Notes under the pieces: generated by a model
What the model saw: only the letters and a program-made list of their open reading frames with translations
Databases searched by the model: none
What the model was told of the DNA's origin: nothing
Assembly: GCF_007743815.1 (NCBI RefSeq)
Contig: NZ_CP036265.1
Location: 2,224,323 to 2,288,322, forward strand
Length of the DNA: 64,000 nucleotides
Source of the DNA: Alienimonas californiensis
GTDB taxonomy: Bacteria > Planctomycetota > Planctomycetia > Planctomycetales > Planctomycetaceae
Direction of reading: 5' to 3'
Program-made: the position numbers and the translations under genes
Shown: piece after piece, positions 15,838 to 24,466 of the stretch
Layout: each line of letters opens with the position of its first letter
Position numbering within the stretch: position 1 is the stretch's first letter

Positions 15838-16917
15838 CTACGCGGCGGCGGCGAGGGGGGCGTCGACGGGGGCGGCGTTGTCCAACTCCGCGAGGATCAG
15901 GGCGCCGCGGGCGGTCAGGTAGTCGTCCGCCTTCACCGCCGTGACCGGGCCGAGCGGGAGGGGGAACTGGGCGTCGGCCAGTTCGCGCTCGACCAGTTCC
16001 GCGAAGCCGGCGATCCGGCCGCCGCCGCCGCCGCAGAAGACCGGCAGGGATTTGTGGATGTGGCGCAGCGACGGCTCCCCGGAGAACCGCCGGGCGGCTT
16101 CGGCGAACAGTTCGCCCAGGGCGGCGGCGTGCAGCTCGGCGATGGCGCGCTCCTCCTCGCCCTGCGGGGCCAGCAGCGTGCCGGCGAACGTCTCCCGCGT
16201 CCGCCGGCAGGCGTCCACGTCGAGATACTTCTCCCCGTCCCGCTCGTAGACGACTTCGACCCGGTCCTCGGCCCGGCGGCGGTCCAGGGCGGTCGTGCCG
16301 CCCTCGGCGACGCAGCGGGCGACGACCTTGCCGCCCAGCACCGCGGCCAGTTCCCAGCGGTCCGCCCCGCAGATCAGGGCCAGACCGCGGAAGCCCGTGG
16401 CGGGCATCGTGGCGGCGGCGAACGCCTCGGCGGGGTCGACCGCCTGCGGCTCGTAGCCCCGCAGCCGGATCACCCGGGACAGGAACTCCCGATCCGCCTC
16501 GCCGCCGGGGAAGATCACCTTCACCGGTTCCTCGTCGGAGACGGGGTCCGGCAGCAGGGAATCGATCAGGGCCGCGACGATCTGCCGGGCCGGCGGGTCG
16601 TCGGTCGGGACCTTCCCGTCCGGCAGCAGGGCCAGCGGCGGGGTGCCGAACAGCTTGGCGTACTCGTCGGCGGCGTCGCCGAACAGCAGCAGTTCGCTCT
16701 CCTCGCCCTCCGCCGCCCGGGTGGTGGCGAAGTTCAGGCCCACCTGTTCGAGCAACCGCCGCCGGGCCGGGCTGTCCGGCAACACGCCGTAGGCGGCCCG
16801 GCAACTGCGGCCGATCGTGCGGCCGCCGCTGCGACGCAACGACCGAAAGCGGTGAACGCCCAGGTCCAGAACCGTCAGGCAGGGCCGGGTCGCAGCGGGC
16901 CGGGTCGTGGTGGACAT
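15838..16917 (-). CDS. Divergent actin/MreB-like (ASKHA-fold) protein
   Basis: A 359-residue cytoplasmic protein. Its overall order fits the actin/Hsp70/sugar-kinase fold: LTVLDLGVHRFRSL near residue 14 in the position of phosphate-1 (DLG), a GLALICGADRWELAAVLGGKVVA block in the position of phosphate-2, and SLPVFCGGGGGRIAGFAELVE in the position of the adenosine motif. It closes with VTAVKADDYLTARGALILAEL, much like the C-terminus of MreB. The phosphate loops are degenerate compared with MreB, so ATP binding may be altered. A PilM- or StbA-like relative is an alternative. It is 78 bases upstream, in the opposite sense of reading distance, from the SLBB membrane protein and follows it on the minus strand. 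Confidence 0.5.
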   Translation of the reverse strand: MSTTTRPAATRPCLTVLDLGVHRFRSLRRSGGRTIGRSCRAAYGVLPDSPARRRLLEQVGLNFATTRAAEGEESELLLFGDAADEYAKLFGTPPLALLPDGKVPTDDPPARQIVAALIDSLLPDPVSDEEPVKVIFPGGEADREFLSRVIRLRGYEPQAVDPAEAFAAATMPATGFRGLALICGADRWELAAVLGGKVVARCVAEGGTTALDRRRAEDRVEVVYERDGEKYLDVDACRRTRETFAGTLLAPQGEEERAIAELHAAALGELFAEAARRFSGEPSLRHIHKSLPVFCGGGGGRIAGFAELVERELADAQFPLPLGPVTAVKADDYLTARGALILAELDNAAPVDAPLAAAA

Positions 16918-16995
16918 CGGAAAAGAACCCGGGACGGGGTGGGACGGTCAAAACTGGGGGCGAACGACGGCAGGCCGCGGCGAGAACCGGGCGGC

Positions 16996-19323
16996 TCAGG
17001 CCGCGTAGGAATCCGGCCGGCGGTCGCGGCCGGCCGGGGCGGCCGACCGCCCGCGGGGGGCGTCGGCGTACCGCGGGCCCGTCGGGCCGCTCTCGGCGGC
17101 CTGCACCCGCAACTTGGTCATCCCGGCGCTGCGGCCGTGCAGGGCGATGGACTCCGGCAGGCGGAGCGGCTCCTCCGTCATCGGCAGACGATCGGCGATC
17201 AGGTCTTCCAGCACGGTCGACCGCGACGCGGCCGGGGCGGGCGTCGCCGCCGGCTCGGTCCGACGGTCCGACCGGGCGGCGGGCGCGGCGGTCTGCGTCG
17301 GGGCGAACGCTTCCGCCGCGTTCCGCCGCTTGGTGATCAGCAGCGCCACGGCGGCGCCCAGCAGCCCGCCCAGCCCGGCGCCGACGGGCAGCCAGGGGAA
17401 GCTGGCGCCGGCCTTCTTGGAGGCGTGTGCGTCGGCCTTCGCGGCGGGCGCCGGGACGGGCGGTTCGACGGGAATCGGCTTGGCGGCGCCGCCGGAGATC
17501 GGTTGCGGGGCGGCCAGCGGCTGCGGGGCGGCGAGCGCGGGGGCGGCCGTCCGCGGGGAGGCCGGCACGGCGTCCGTGTACCGCCCCGGCGCCGCGGGCA
17601 TCGACGCCACCCGCCGGGGGTCCACGCCCCGGGTTCCCGGCGCCGGGGCGCCCGGCGTCGGGGCGCTCAGACCGGGGATCGCCGGCAGGTCGTCCAGCGG
17701 CTGCAGGTGGGAGCCGTTGTCGGCGAGGGCGGCTTCGGCGCCCGGGAACTCGTCGTCGTAGAAGGGCGAATCGCCGGGCGCCGGCAGCAGGGCCACCTCG
17801 TTCGAACTGCCGCCGTACAGGTGCGTGACGTCCACGACCGTCTCGCCCTCGCCCACCAGCGTGCCGGGGACGCGATGGGACGGGGCGGCGAGGCCTTCCG
17901 GGGCGGCGAGGCTCAACGCCGGCAGGCCGGACACGGAATCACGGGACGCCGAATCGCGGGTCGCCGCACGGGGGGCGGGCAGGTCGGTCACCACGTCGGA
18001 GCCGGGCCCGGGGCTTGGCAGCGAGAGCGGCGGGGTCACGAGCGAGTCGCCGCCGTCGGCGTCCCCGCCGACGCCGAGGGCGCCGCGGCGGGGGGAGATC
18101 CGGCCGGGGGTCGCCGGCTGGGAGACCGGGCGGGCGGCGGCGTTCAGGCTCGACGCCTGCCGCCGGGGCTCGGCGGCGGACGGGACCGGGGCGAACGAAT
18201 CGGCCAGGGCGACGGGTTCCGGCTCCTCCTCGACCACCAGGTCGCCGAAGGGCACCTCGCGGAAGGAGCGCCACTGGGCCGGCGTGACGGAGCCGGCGCC
18301 GAAGATCAGGATCGTGCCGTCCGGCAGCGGGCCGCCGGGAGGCTGTCCGGCCGCCGCGGCCGGGGGAGCCACGCCCACCGCCGCGATCGACTCCGGCGGC
18401 AGGTTCAGGCTGTTCAGCACCGCGGGCACGTTGGCGTCCGCCTCGTCCAGCTTGAGCAGCACCGGCCGATCGGTCAGGCCGACCAGCGCCACGTAGGACC
18501 GGCGCCGCTCCCGCGGGCCGGTGCCCGGGATCGGGTCGCAGACGATCACGTCGCCGTCGGCCAGCGGCAGGTGCATGCCGGGGTTGAATTGCACGGCGCC
18601 GGCCTGCTGCCCCTCGCGGATCAGCCGCACGGTCCGGTTCGCGTTGCCCATCAGCCCGCCGGCCCGCTCCAGCAGGGCGGAGAGCGTCGGGGGGGTGTGG
18701 GTGAACTCGTAGGTCCGCGGCTGCGTCACGGCGCCGAGCACGCTGATCCGGGCCGGGGCCGCGGCGACGGACTCGTCGTGCTTCACCTGGGAAACCCGCT
18801 GGCTCCCCCGGGCGGCGGCGAGATCCTGGGCGACCGATTGCCGGGCCGCGGCGAGTTGCTGACGGTAGGCCTGTTCACGGAGCAGCGCCGCCTGCTGCGG
18901 CGTGAGCGTCGGCGCACCGGCGTAGCCCTGTTGCGGGGCGTACCCAGCCTGCGGGGCGTAGCCCTGCGGGGCGGTCTGTTGCGGGAGGCCGTCCGACTGG
19001 AGGCCAAAGGCGGAGAGCGGCCCGCCGCCGGTCGGGGTCGCGGTCTGCGGCGTCGGGGATTGAACGGGGGACTGGGCCTCCGGCGTGCGGGGGCTGTCGG
19101 CGAACAGGCCGAAGAACCCGCCGCGTTTGGCCGTCTCGGTGGCCGCCGGCTGGTTGGGGCTGTCGGCGACCAACTGGGCGGGGGCGAAGTCCGCGGCCCC
19201 CGCGGCGGCGAGCAACGCGGCGGGGGTCGCCACCGCCCGCACGGCGCGGCGGAACGGACCGACGGCAGGCGTGCAACGTCCGGAGAACTGTCCGCGGGCG
19301 GCGGAGCGGCGTCCCAAGTTCAT
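16996..19323 (-). CDS. SLBB-domain membrane protein, polysaccharide-export related
   Basis: A 775-residue protein. The start at 19323 (MNLGRRSAARG) gives a signal-like hydrophobic stretch (AVATPAALLAAAGAADFAPA). Residues 60-190 are Gln/Pro/Ala-rich and low complexity with YAPQ repeats and a coiled stretch (ALLREQAYRQQLAAARQSVAQDLAAA). Around 205-275 lies an SLBB-type domain: RISVLGAVTQPRTYEFT, LSALLERAGGLMGNANRTVRLIREG, MHLPLADGDVIVCDPI, as in Wza-like export proteins. The middle is Pro/Ser-rich, and near 655-680 there is one membrane helix (PWLPVGAGLGGLLGAAVALLI) followed by a basic tail. It lacks the full polysaccharide-export domain, so a scaffold role is possible. The frame continues upstream to 19719 but that part is not protein-like. 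Confidence 0.6.
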   Translation of the reverse strand: MNLGRRSAARGQFSGRCTPAVGPFRRAVRAVATPAALLAAAGAADFAPAQLVADSPNQPAATETAKRGGFFGLFADSPRTPEAQSPVQSPTPQTATPTGGGPLSAFGLQSDGLPQQTAPQGYAPQAGYAPQQGYAGAPTLTPQQAALLREQAYRQQLAAARQSVAQDLAAARGSQRVSQVKHDESVAAAPARISVLGAVTQPRTYEFTHTPPTLSALLERAGGLMGNANRTVRLIREGQQAGAVQFNPGMHLPLADGDVIVCDPIPGTGPRERRRSYVALVGLTDRPVLLKLDEADANVPAVLNSLNLPPESIAAVGVAPPAAAAGQPPGGPLPDGTILIFGAGSVTPAQWRSFREVPFGDLVVEEEPEPVALADSFAPVPSAAEPRRQASSLNAAARPVSQPATPGRISPRRGALGVGGDADGGDSLVTPPLSLPSPGPGSDVVTDLPAPRAATRDSASRDSVSGLPALSLAAPEGLAAPSHRVPGTLVGEGETVVDVTHLYGGSSNEVALLPAPGDSPFYDDEFPGAEAALADNGSHLQPLDDLPAIPGLSAPTPGAPAPGTRGVDPRRVASMPAAPGRYTDAVPASPRTAAPALAAPQPLAAPQPISGGAAKPIPVEPPVPAPAAKADAHASKKAGASFPWLPVGAGLGGLLGAAVALLITKRRNAAEAFAPTQTAAPAARSDRRTEPAATPAPAASRSTVLEDLIADRLPMTEEPLRLPESIALHGRSAGMTKLRVQAAESGPTGPRYADAPRGRSAAPAGRDRRPDSYAA

Positions 19324-19994
19324 CGTCGGCCCGGTCCGTGCAGGAGGGTGCGTGAGCCGGACGATCCGCCCGGCGATGAACGATCCCCCCGGCCCGGTCC
19401 ACCCGCGCCGACATGGGAAATCATCCCGTCTCCCCCATCGGCCGGCCGTCACAGCCCGCATGACCCGAACTGTCGGACGCGGAGCGTTGGCAGCGATTTT
19501 TTCGCGCGCCCGCTCCGGGGTCGTTGTTCCTCCCTTCCCTTGAGGAAGCGGGGGCGAGGGGCGCGCACGGTCCCCCCGCGGCCGCGTTCGGGAATGGCAG
19601 CTCGAGGCGCGAGCCGAGGCGGGACGACATGGCAGGCTCACCCGGCCTCGGCGTGCGCCCGGGCTGCCAATTCTGCGGGCCAGCCTGAGAACGACGCTCG
19701 GGCGCCACCGCCCCCTCACCCCCGACCCCTCCCCCCCAAAAGGGGGCGAGGGGAGGACGGATCAGCCAAGCCGGAGTGACGTTCGCCGCACTCTTCCCCC
19801 CTCTCCCTCGAGGGAGAGGGGCCGGGGGTGAGGGTGACGCACGGTTCGCCCGTCCTCGCTCTCTGGGGGGACGGACTGGCTGACGGACGAGCGATCGAAC
19901 CGTGAACGGCGTGCGGGGATCAACCTCCCCTCACCCCCGACCCCTCTCCCCCCAACGGGGGCGAGGGGAGCACGGATTCGGCGGCCCGAACTGC
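19324..19994. other. Gene-free 671-base stretch with a repeat cluster
   Basis: No gene is supported here. The left part must hold the promoter of the SLBB gene (minus strand); I could not place it. The right part, 19711-19972, is a cluster of three GC-rich palindromic repeats described separately. Confidence 0.6.
19711..19972. repeat. Cluster of three GC-rich palindromic repeat units
   Basis: Unit 1 (19711-19757) and unit 3 (19926-19972) share CCCCTCACCCCCGACCCCTC followed by a C-run, a short A/C gap, and GGGGGCGAGGGGAG, each able to fold as a hairpin. Unit 2 (19792-19834) is the same element in inverted orientation, with GGCCGGGGGTGAGGGT at its right side. Spacing between units is unequal and the intervening sequences are unlike each other. 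It resembles REP/BIME-type clusters. Confidence 0.65.
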
Positions 19995-21527
19995 TCAGGC
20001 GGCCTGGCGGGCGGGGAGGGTTTCGGCTTCGTGGAGGTCGCACGCCTCCGCGTCGTCCTGAACGTCCTCGTCCGCGTCGCACAGCGGCAGGGTGTCCGGG
20101 AGCGAAGACGGAACCGGGCGGGCGGCCTGGGCGGGGGAGGTTCCCTCCGTCACCGCCCGCAGGACCGCGGCGAACCGCGGCGTGACCGCCGCTCGGCTGA
20201 AGCGCCCCTCCGCCAACTGCCGGCCGGCGTCGCCGAGGTCGCGGAGTTCCTCGGCGGACAGGGCGGCGGCGGCGGCGATCGTTTCGGTCAGCGCCGTCAC
20301 GTCGTCCGGTTCGCAGGTCCAGCCGCAGGGTTCGGCCCGGGGATCGTCCGGCAGATCGCCGGTGACGGTCGCGGCGAGTTCGCTGTCGGCCGGGGCCACG
20401 CACAGCGCCGGCGCCCCGGCGGCCAGCACGCCGTACAGCTTGCTGGGCATCAGGTAGGGGATCACGCGGGCGTCCGTGCAGACCAGGTGCAGGTCCGCCG
20501 CGGAGAGGCTTTCACTCAGTTCCGACTTCGGCTGATAGGGCAGGAACCGCAGGTTCGTGAGCCCCAACCGCTGCGCCCCCGCCTTGAGGCCGGCCTCCGC
20601 GGCCCCGCCGCCGACCAGCAGGAACAGGATGCGGGGGTCGTCCGACAGCCGGGCCGCCGCCGCCAGCACGTCTTCGAGGCGCTGCGTGCGGCCCATATTG
20701 CCGGAGTGCATCACCACGAACTTCGCCCCCGGTTCGCCCGGTTCGCCGAGGCCGTGCCGCTCCCGGAAGCGGTTGCCGGACCGCACCGGCCGGACGGCGT
20801 CGGCGTCGGCCCAGTTGGGCAGCACGGCGATGCGGTCGGCCGGCACGCCCATCCGTTGGAAGGTGCGGCGCATGTCCGTCGACAGCGTGACGACCGCGTC
20901 CGCGGTCCGCACGGCGGCGTGCATCAGGGCCCGCACCGCACGGACCGCCGGGCCGTCGTTCAGCACGCCCAGGGCCACGCCCAACTCCGGGTGGACGTCC
21001 TGGGCGTGCACGACGAACCGGGCCCGGTGCCGCCAGGCGAGTAATCGCCCCACCACCGCCAGCGGGAAGGGATCGGTCTCCGCGACGACTACGTCTACCC
21101 GGCGGACCAGCGCCCCCCGCAGCAGCGCCGCGAACAGGAAGGAGCAGTAATCGACCGACCGGAGAACCAGCGAGCGTTTCGCCCCGCCGGCCCAGCGGGT
21201 GTGCCAGACGCGTTGGACCGTCACGCCGCGCCACAGCGTCGTGCCGCTCTTCGCCGGCAGGCCTTCCGGGTTGGAGTTCGGCCGCCCGCAGATCACGTGC
21301 ACCCGCCACCCGCCGAGGCGGCCGGGCAGGGCGTCGTTGCCGTCTTCCCCGTTCTGGCCGTCCCCGACCTCGCCGGCGGCGAGGTCTTCGGTGAGTTCCG
21401 TCAGCAGTTGGCCGGTGGCTTCCGCGTCCGGGCGGTAGGAGCGGTTGAGAAACAGCGCCCGCGGGGGCCCGGCGGCGACGGTCGGCCGGGCGGCAAGGTC
21501 AAACTGCAGGCGACGGGCGTTCCACAT
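19995..21527 (-). CDS. Glycosyltransferase family 4 protein (WcaI/WbuB-like)
   Basis: A 510-residue GT-B enzyme expected to transfer a sugar from a nucleotide donor to a lipid-linked or polysaccharide acceptor at the cytoplasmic face. N-terminal domain: PRALFLNRSYRPDAEATGQLLTELTEDLA, a pattern typical of WcaI-like enzymes, then VHVICGRP and FVVHAQDVHPELGVALG. The C-terminal donor-binding domain has FVVMHSGNMGRTQRLEDVLAAA, ILFLLVGGGAAE and the loop ARVIPYLMPSKLYGVLAAGAPALCV in the place of the EX7E region. An acidic stretch (VGDGQNGEDGNDALPG, about 52-67) and a low-complexity tail are extra. The ATG at 21527 is preferred because upstream frame is Pro/Arg-rich and crosses a terminator-like hairpin. 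Near the SLBB gene, so a capsule or EPS role is reasonable. Confidence 0.85.
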   Translation of the reverse strand: MWNARRLQFDLAARPTVAAGPPRALFLNRSYRPDAEATGQLLTELTEDLAAGEVGDGQNGEDGNDALPGRLGGWRVHVICGRPNSNPEGLPAKSGTTLWRGVTVQRVWHTRWAGGAKRSLVLRSVDYCSFLFAALLRGALVRRVDVVVAETDPFPLAVVGRLLAWRHRARFVVHAQDVHPELGVALGVLNDGPAVRAVRALMHAAVRTADAVVTLSTDMRRTFQRMGVPADRIAVLPNWADADAVRPVRSGNRFRERHGLGEPGEPGAKFVVMHSGNMGRTQRLEDVLAAAARLSDDPRILFLLVGGGAAEAGLKAGAQRLGLTNLRFLPYQPKSELSESLSAADLHLVCTDARVIPYLMPSKLYGVLAAGAPALCVAPADSELAATVTGDLPDDPRAEPCGWTCEPDDVTALTETIAAAAALSAEELRDLGDAGRQLAEGRFSRAAVTPRFAAVLRAVTEGTSPAQAARPVPSSLPDTLPLCDADEDVQDDAEACDLHEAETLPARQAA

Positions 21528-21891
21528 GCTCAAGGACGTAGCAGTCCGGGGCGGGTTTGAGGAACGGCGAATCGGGCGCGGGGCCGGCGGGGCGGGAACC
21601 GTGCAGCGGGACGGAATGGGAGGGACTGTAACGCAAGAAGCCCGCCCCGCGGGAGCGGAGCGGGCTTCGGAAGAACGGGCCGACCGCGACGGGCGGGGGT
21701 GGGGCAGTTGTCGCGGCCGACCCTTTGGTCGGCGTCGACTCTCGAGTCGATACTGAAGAATAACACCGTCCGGGGCGGGGTCAACCGGTTCGGGACCAGC
21801 GAGTCTCAAAATGAATGAGAGCCCGACCCCGGGTGACGCCGCGCCCGGACGGTGAACGGGCCGGTAAGGAACCCGTCGGAACGGACGTTAT
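21528..21891. other. Gene-free 364-base spacer
   Basis: No gene is supported. It contains the probable terminator of the superoxide dismutase gene (21637-21668), a small CGACT/AGTCG hairpin near 21740, and the unlocated promoter of the minus-strand GT4 gene. Confidence 0.6.
21637..21668 (-). terminator. Probable terminator of the superoxide dismutase gene
   Basis: Arms GAAGCCCGC (21637-21645) and GCGGGCTTC (21660-21668) pair perfectly around a GC-rich 14-base loop. Read on the minus strand the hairpin is followed by TTGCGTTACAG, so the T tract is weak. It lies about 220 bases after the sodC stop. Confidence 0.45.
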
Positions 21892-22524
21892 CTATTTGAG
21901 GCCGTCCTTGGCGATCCCAATCACGCCGATCGCCACGCGGGCGCCGGCGTTGCCGGTGGGCTGGCCGAAGTCGTCCGCATCGGCGTGCACGATGAAGCCG
22001 CGGCCCAGGATGCTGTTGGGGCCGTTCAGGGAGATGACCGTGTCGGTCATGTCCACCTTGGCGACGCCGCTTTCGTCGGCGGTAATGTTGCCGAGGTCGC
22101 CGGTGTGGCGGTCTTCGTCCGTCGGCTTGCCGTGCTTGTGCTCGCCGACGTCCATGTGCCCGCCGGCGCTGGTGCCGTCCTGTAGGTTGGTCAGGTCGCC
22201 GAACTGATGGACGTGGAACCCGTGATCGCCGGGCGTCAGGCCCTTCACCTCGCCGGTGACCTTCACCTTACGGCCCTCGACCTGCTCGAAGGTGAGCAGG
22301 CCGGAAACGCCGCTGTCGCCGACCGGCATCAGCACGCAGACGGCCTTCGTCACCTGGGGCCTGGCGGACGCCATCCTCGCCCCACGCTGGGCCTGCCCGG
22401 GCTGGGCCTCATTGAGCGGGCGCGCCGGGCGCTGACGCTGCGGTTGTTGGGCCGCGGCGGAGGCGGCGACGGTCAGACCGGCGGCGGAGGCGGCGGCGAC
22501 GGGCAGGAACTGGCGACGATGCAT
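21892..22524 (-). CDS. sodC: Cu,Zn superoxide dismutase, Tat-exported, disulfide cysteines absent
   Basis: A 210-residue enzyme converting superoxide to peroxide and oxygen outside the cytoplasm. Residues 3-7 (RRQFL) and the following Ala-rich stretch form a Tat-type signal. All metal ligands are present: His104 and His106 (GFHVHQFGD), His123 (GGHMD), His131 (HKHGK), His140 and Asp143 (DRHTGDLGN), His180 (IVHADADD), and the active-site Arg196 ([10 protein letters not shown]). The two cysteines of the family disulfide are missing: the residue before TSAG is Gly117 and the one in RVAxG is Ile199. The electrostatic loop before GNAG is short. About 55 bases upstream on the same strand lies a GlsB-type gene. 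Activity is likely; stability must be secured another way. Confidence 0.92.
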   Translation of the reverse strand: MHRRQFLPVAAASAAGLTVAASAAAQQPQRQRPARPLNEAQPGQAQRGARMASARPQVTKAVCVLMPVGDSGVSGLLTFEQVEGRKVKVTGEVKGLTPGDHGFHVHQFGDLTNLQDGTSAGGHMDVGEHKHGKPTDEDRHTGDLGNITADESGVAKVDMTDTVISLNGPNSILGRGFIVHADADDFGQPTGNAGARVAIGVIGIAKDGLK

Positions 22525-22579
22525 GAGGGCTTCGGGGGTAGGCGTCGAAGGGGGCGGGACAGGGGGAACCGCGGGCGTC

Positions 22580-22840
22580 TCAGGCCTTTTTGGTGACCGA
22601 GATGTAGATCAGCAACACAACGACGGCGCCGATCACGGACCCGATGAGGTTCGCGGGGTGAAAGCCCGGCTCGGAGCCGAACGGGAGCAGACTGAACAAA
22701 AACCCGCCCACGAACGACCCAATAATCCCCAAGAGGATCGTCATGATCCACCCGATGCTCTGCCGTCCGGGGACGAGCAGACGGGCGATCGCGCCGGCGA
22801 TGAGGCCGAACACGGTCCACGAAATGATGTTCCAGAGCAT
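22580..22840 (-). CDS. GlsB/YeaQ/YmgE-family small membrane protein
   Basis: An 86-residue protein with three hydrophobic helices, the family once called transglycosylase-associated. The signature is good: [25 protein letters not shown], then [24 protein letters not shown] and [17 protein letters not shown], ending in a short basic tail. The glycines in GLIAGAIAR and [10 protein letters not shown] are the usual ones. Members are often stress-induced, of unknown biochemical role, and this one lies just upstream of sodC on the same strand. The frame is open further upstream (to 22921) but the extra residues are not family-like; the ATG at 22840 matches the family start. Confidence 0.85.
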   Translation of the reverse strand: MLWNIISWTVFGLIAGAIARLLVPGRQSIGWIMTILLGIIGSFVGGFLFSLLPFGSEPGFHPANLIGSVIGAVVVLLIYISVTKKA

Positions 22841-23002
22841 GATATATTTGGGCGGATAGCGAAAGTGGGGGAGACGCGCCGGAGAGGCGCTTGGCGGGCG
22901 TTGGGAGGATGCACATGTCATTCCGAACCAGTGCCGCCCCGGCGACTGGTTCGCGGACGATCACCCCGATCGTCGCCGATCCCCCGACGAGCGCAGGCCC
23001 CC

Positions 23003-23031
23003 TTGCCGGCGCCGATCGGCCCCGGTAGCGT
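23003..23031 (+). promoter_or_regulatory. Candidate promoter for the Usp gene
   Basis: TTGCCG (23003-23008) and TAGCGT (23026-23031) are separated by 17 bases and lie 57 bases ahead of the ATG at 23088. It is the best match to a housekeeping-type promoter in the 247-base divergent spacer. Visual match only. Confidence 0.3.
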
Positions 23032-23087
23032 CGCGGGCTTCCGCTCCGCCGTGCGGCCCCGTTCGCGACGCGTTTCCGTTTGCCGCA

Positions 23088-24083
23088 ATGTCTTCGTTCG
23101 ACCCCTCCGAAAGTACCGTCGGACAGAGCCTCGACCGCGGGATCGATCTGTTCCGTCGGGCGCATGTCGGCGACGCGGCCCCGGTGCGGCCGACGTCGCC
23201 GCGGCGGGTGTTGTTGGTCCTGGACGGCAGCGGTCAGGACGCCTGCTCCGCCCCGCTGGCGGCCTATCTGAAGGCCCGGTTCGGCTGTGATCTGTATGTC
23301 GCCGACGCCCGGGAGAGCGACCGCTCCGAGGCGAAGGCCGTCGAGGTCGCGACCCAACTGCATGCCAAGGCCCTGCCCCGCACGGAGGGGGAGAGCTACG
23401 AGCAGATCCTCGCCGCCGTCGCCCGCGCCGACTGCGACCTGGCGATCGTGCCCTGCCCGTTCGGCCGGGAGCCGGAGAGCGTCGGCCCGCACTCCGCCGG
23501 GCTGACGACGGACATGCTGCTCGCCCAGAGCCCGGTGCCGCTGCTGGTCGTGCGGTGGCCGTTCCCGGTCAAACCGTACTTCGAGGACAACCCGGAGCAG
23601 GGCAGCGGCGAGTTTCCGGCGGCCGGGGGGGCCTCGCCGTTCGCCAAGCTCGTGGTGATGGTCGTGGGGGAGAACGACGCCGCCCGCCCCGCCGCCGAGT
23701 GGGCCGCCGGGCTGATCGCCCCCGGCGGGAACCTCAACCTGGAACTGTTACTGGAAGAGGAGTTCTACCAGAACGTCCGGGCCGCCCTGATGGAGTTGGA
23801 CCCGGACGGCGACGTCTCCCACGAGCGCCTGACCCGGGCGCTGCGGAAGGAGTACGGCAACCTGCACGCCGGCCTCGCGAAGGCCGCGGAGGCCGGCGGC
23901 TTCGGCTACGAGTTGCAAACCCGCCGCGAGGAGAGCGCCCCCAACATCACCGCCGGCCCCGGCGATCGGCTGGTGGTGCTGCCGTTGGAACGCGGCGACC
24001 ACCAGAGCGAAGGCCACGTCGCCGACACCCTCCGCCGCACCGCCAACCCGTTGCTGGTCGTCCCCACCGCCGTGCGGCGGTGA
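23088..24083 (+). CDS. Tandem universal-stress-protein (UspA-like) protein
   Basis: A 331-residue cytoplasmic protein with two Usp-like halves. The first, about 38-150, opens with RRVLLVLDGSGQDACSAPLAAYL and closes with DLAIVPCPFGRE...DMLLAQSPVPLLVVRWPF. The second, about 185-328, begins FAKLVVMVVGENDAARPAAEWAAGLIAPGGNLNLELLLEE and ends DRLVVLPLERG...VADTLRRTANPLLVVPTAVR, where the last part is the typical Usp C-terminal strand. The usual ATP-binding G-x2-G-x9-G(S/T) motif is not clearly intact in either half, so nucleotide binding is uncertain. Likely a stress-responsive regulator. It is translationally coupled to the membrane-protein gene that starts in the overlapping GTGA. Confidence 0.7.
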   Translation: MSSFDPSESTVGQSLDRGIDLFRRAHVGDAAPVRPTSPRRVLLVLDGSGQDACSAPLAAYLKARFGCDLYVADARESDRSEAKAVEVATQLHAKALPRTEGESYEQILAAVARADCDLAIVPCPFGREPESVGPHSAGLTTDMLLAQSPVPLLVVRWPFPVKPYFEDNPEQGSGEFPAAGGASPFAKLVVMVVGENDAARPAAEWAAGLIAPGGNLNLELLLEEEFYQNVRAALMELDPDGDVSHERLTRALRKEYGNLHAGLAKAAEAGGFGYELQTRREESAPNITAGPGDRLVVLPLERGDHQSEGHVADTLRRTANPLLVVPTAVRR

Positions 24084-24445
24084 CGGCGCCGGCGGACCCC
24101 GCGGTCATCGCCCCCGCCGACCCGGCGGACGGTCCGCCGCGGTTCCGGTGGCGGCTGTTTCCGGCGGCGGGGTGTGGGCTGGCGGCCCTGTATTCCGGGC
24201 TGCTTGCAGCGAGCACCGCAGCGATGCTGTTTCACTTCGCCGGCTCGCCCTTTCCGGGGTCGCGGGAACTCTGGCCGTGGGCGACGGCGATGCTGCTGCA
24301 TCGAACGGCGATGACCTTGGCGTGGGGCGTGGCCGTCCCGTTCTTTTGGCGGGGTCAGTGGACGTGGGCATGGATCGCGGTTGCGGCGGCGATTCTGTTC
24401 CCGCTCGCCTCGACGCTGCTCGTGTCTCGGTTGATGCCGTATTGA
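24080..24445 (+). CDS. Small membrane protein, unknown
   Basis: A 121-residue protein begun by GTG at 24080 overlapping the preceding stop. A Pro/Ala-rich head of about 25 residues is followed by hydrophobic segments near 28-50 (AAGCGLAALYSGLLAASTAAMLF), 63-87 (ELWPWATAMLLHRTAMTLAWGVAVP) and 95-115 (WAWIAVAAAILFPLASTLLV). No domain was recognised. Coupling to the Usp gene suggests a shared condition of expression. Confidence 0.55.
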   Translation: MTAPADPAVIAPADPADGPPRFRWRLFPAAGCGLAALYSGLLAASTAAMLFHFAGSPFPGSRELWPWATAMLLHRTAMTLAWGVAVPFFWRGQWTWAWIAVAAAILFPLASTLLVSRLMPY

Positions 24446-24466
24446 ACCCGCGTCCGCTCCGCCGCC

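Noticed and set aside
15667-19779. A 1370-residue open frame on the plus strand across the actin-like and SLBB genes.
   Set aside because: Arg/Gly/Pro-rich composition without domain signal; it is the antisense shadow of two minus-strand genes in high-GC DNA.
19711-19972. CRISPR-like array.
   Set aside because: Only three units, one of them inverted, with unequal spacing and internal hairpins; no cas genes.
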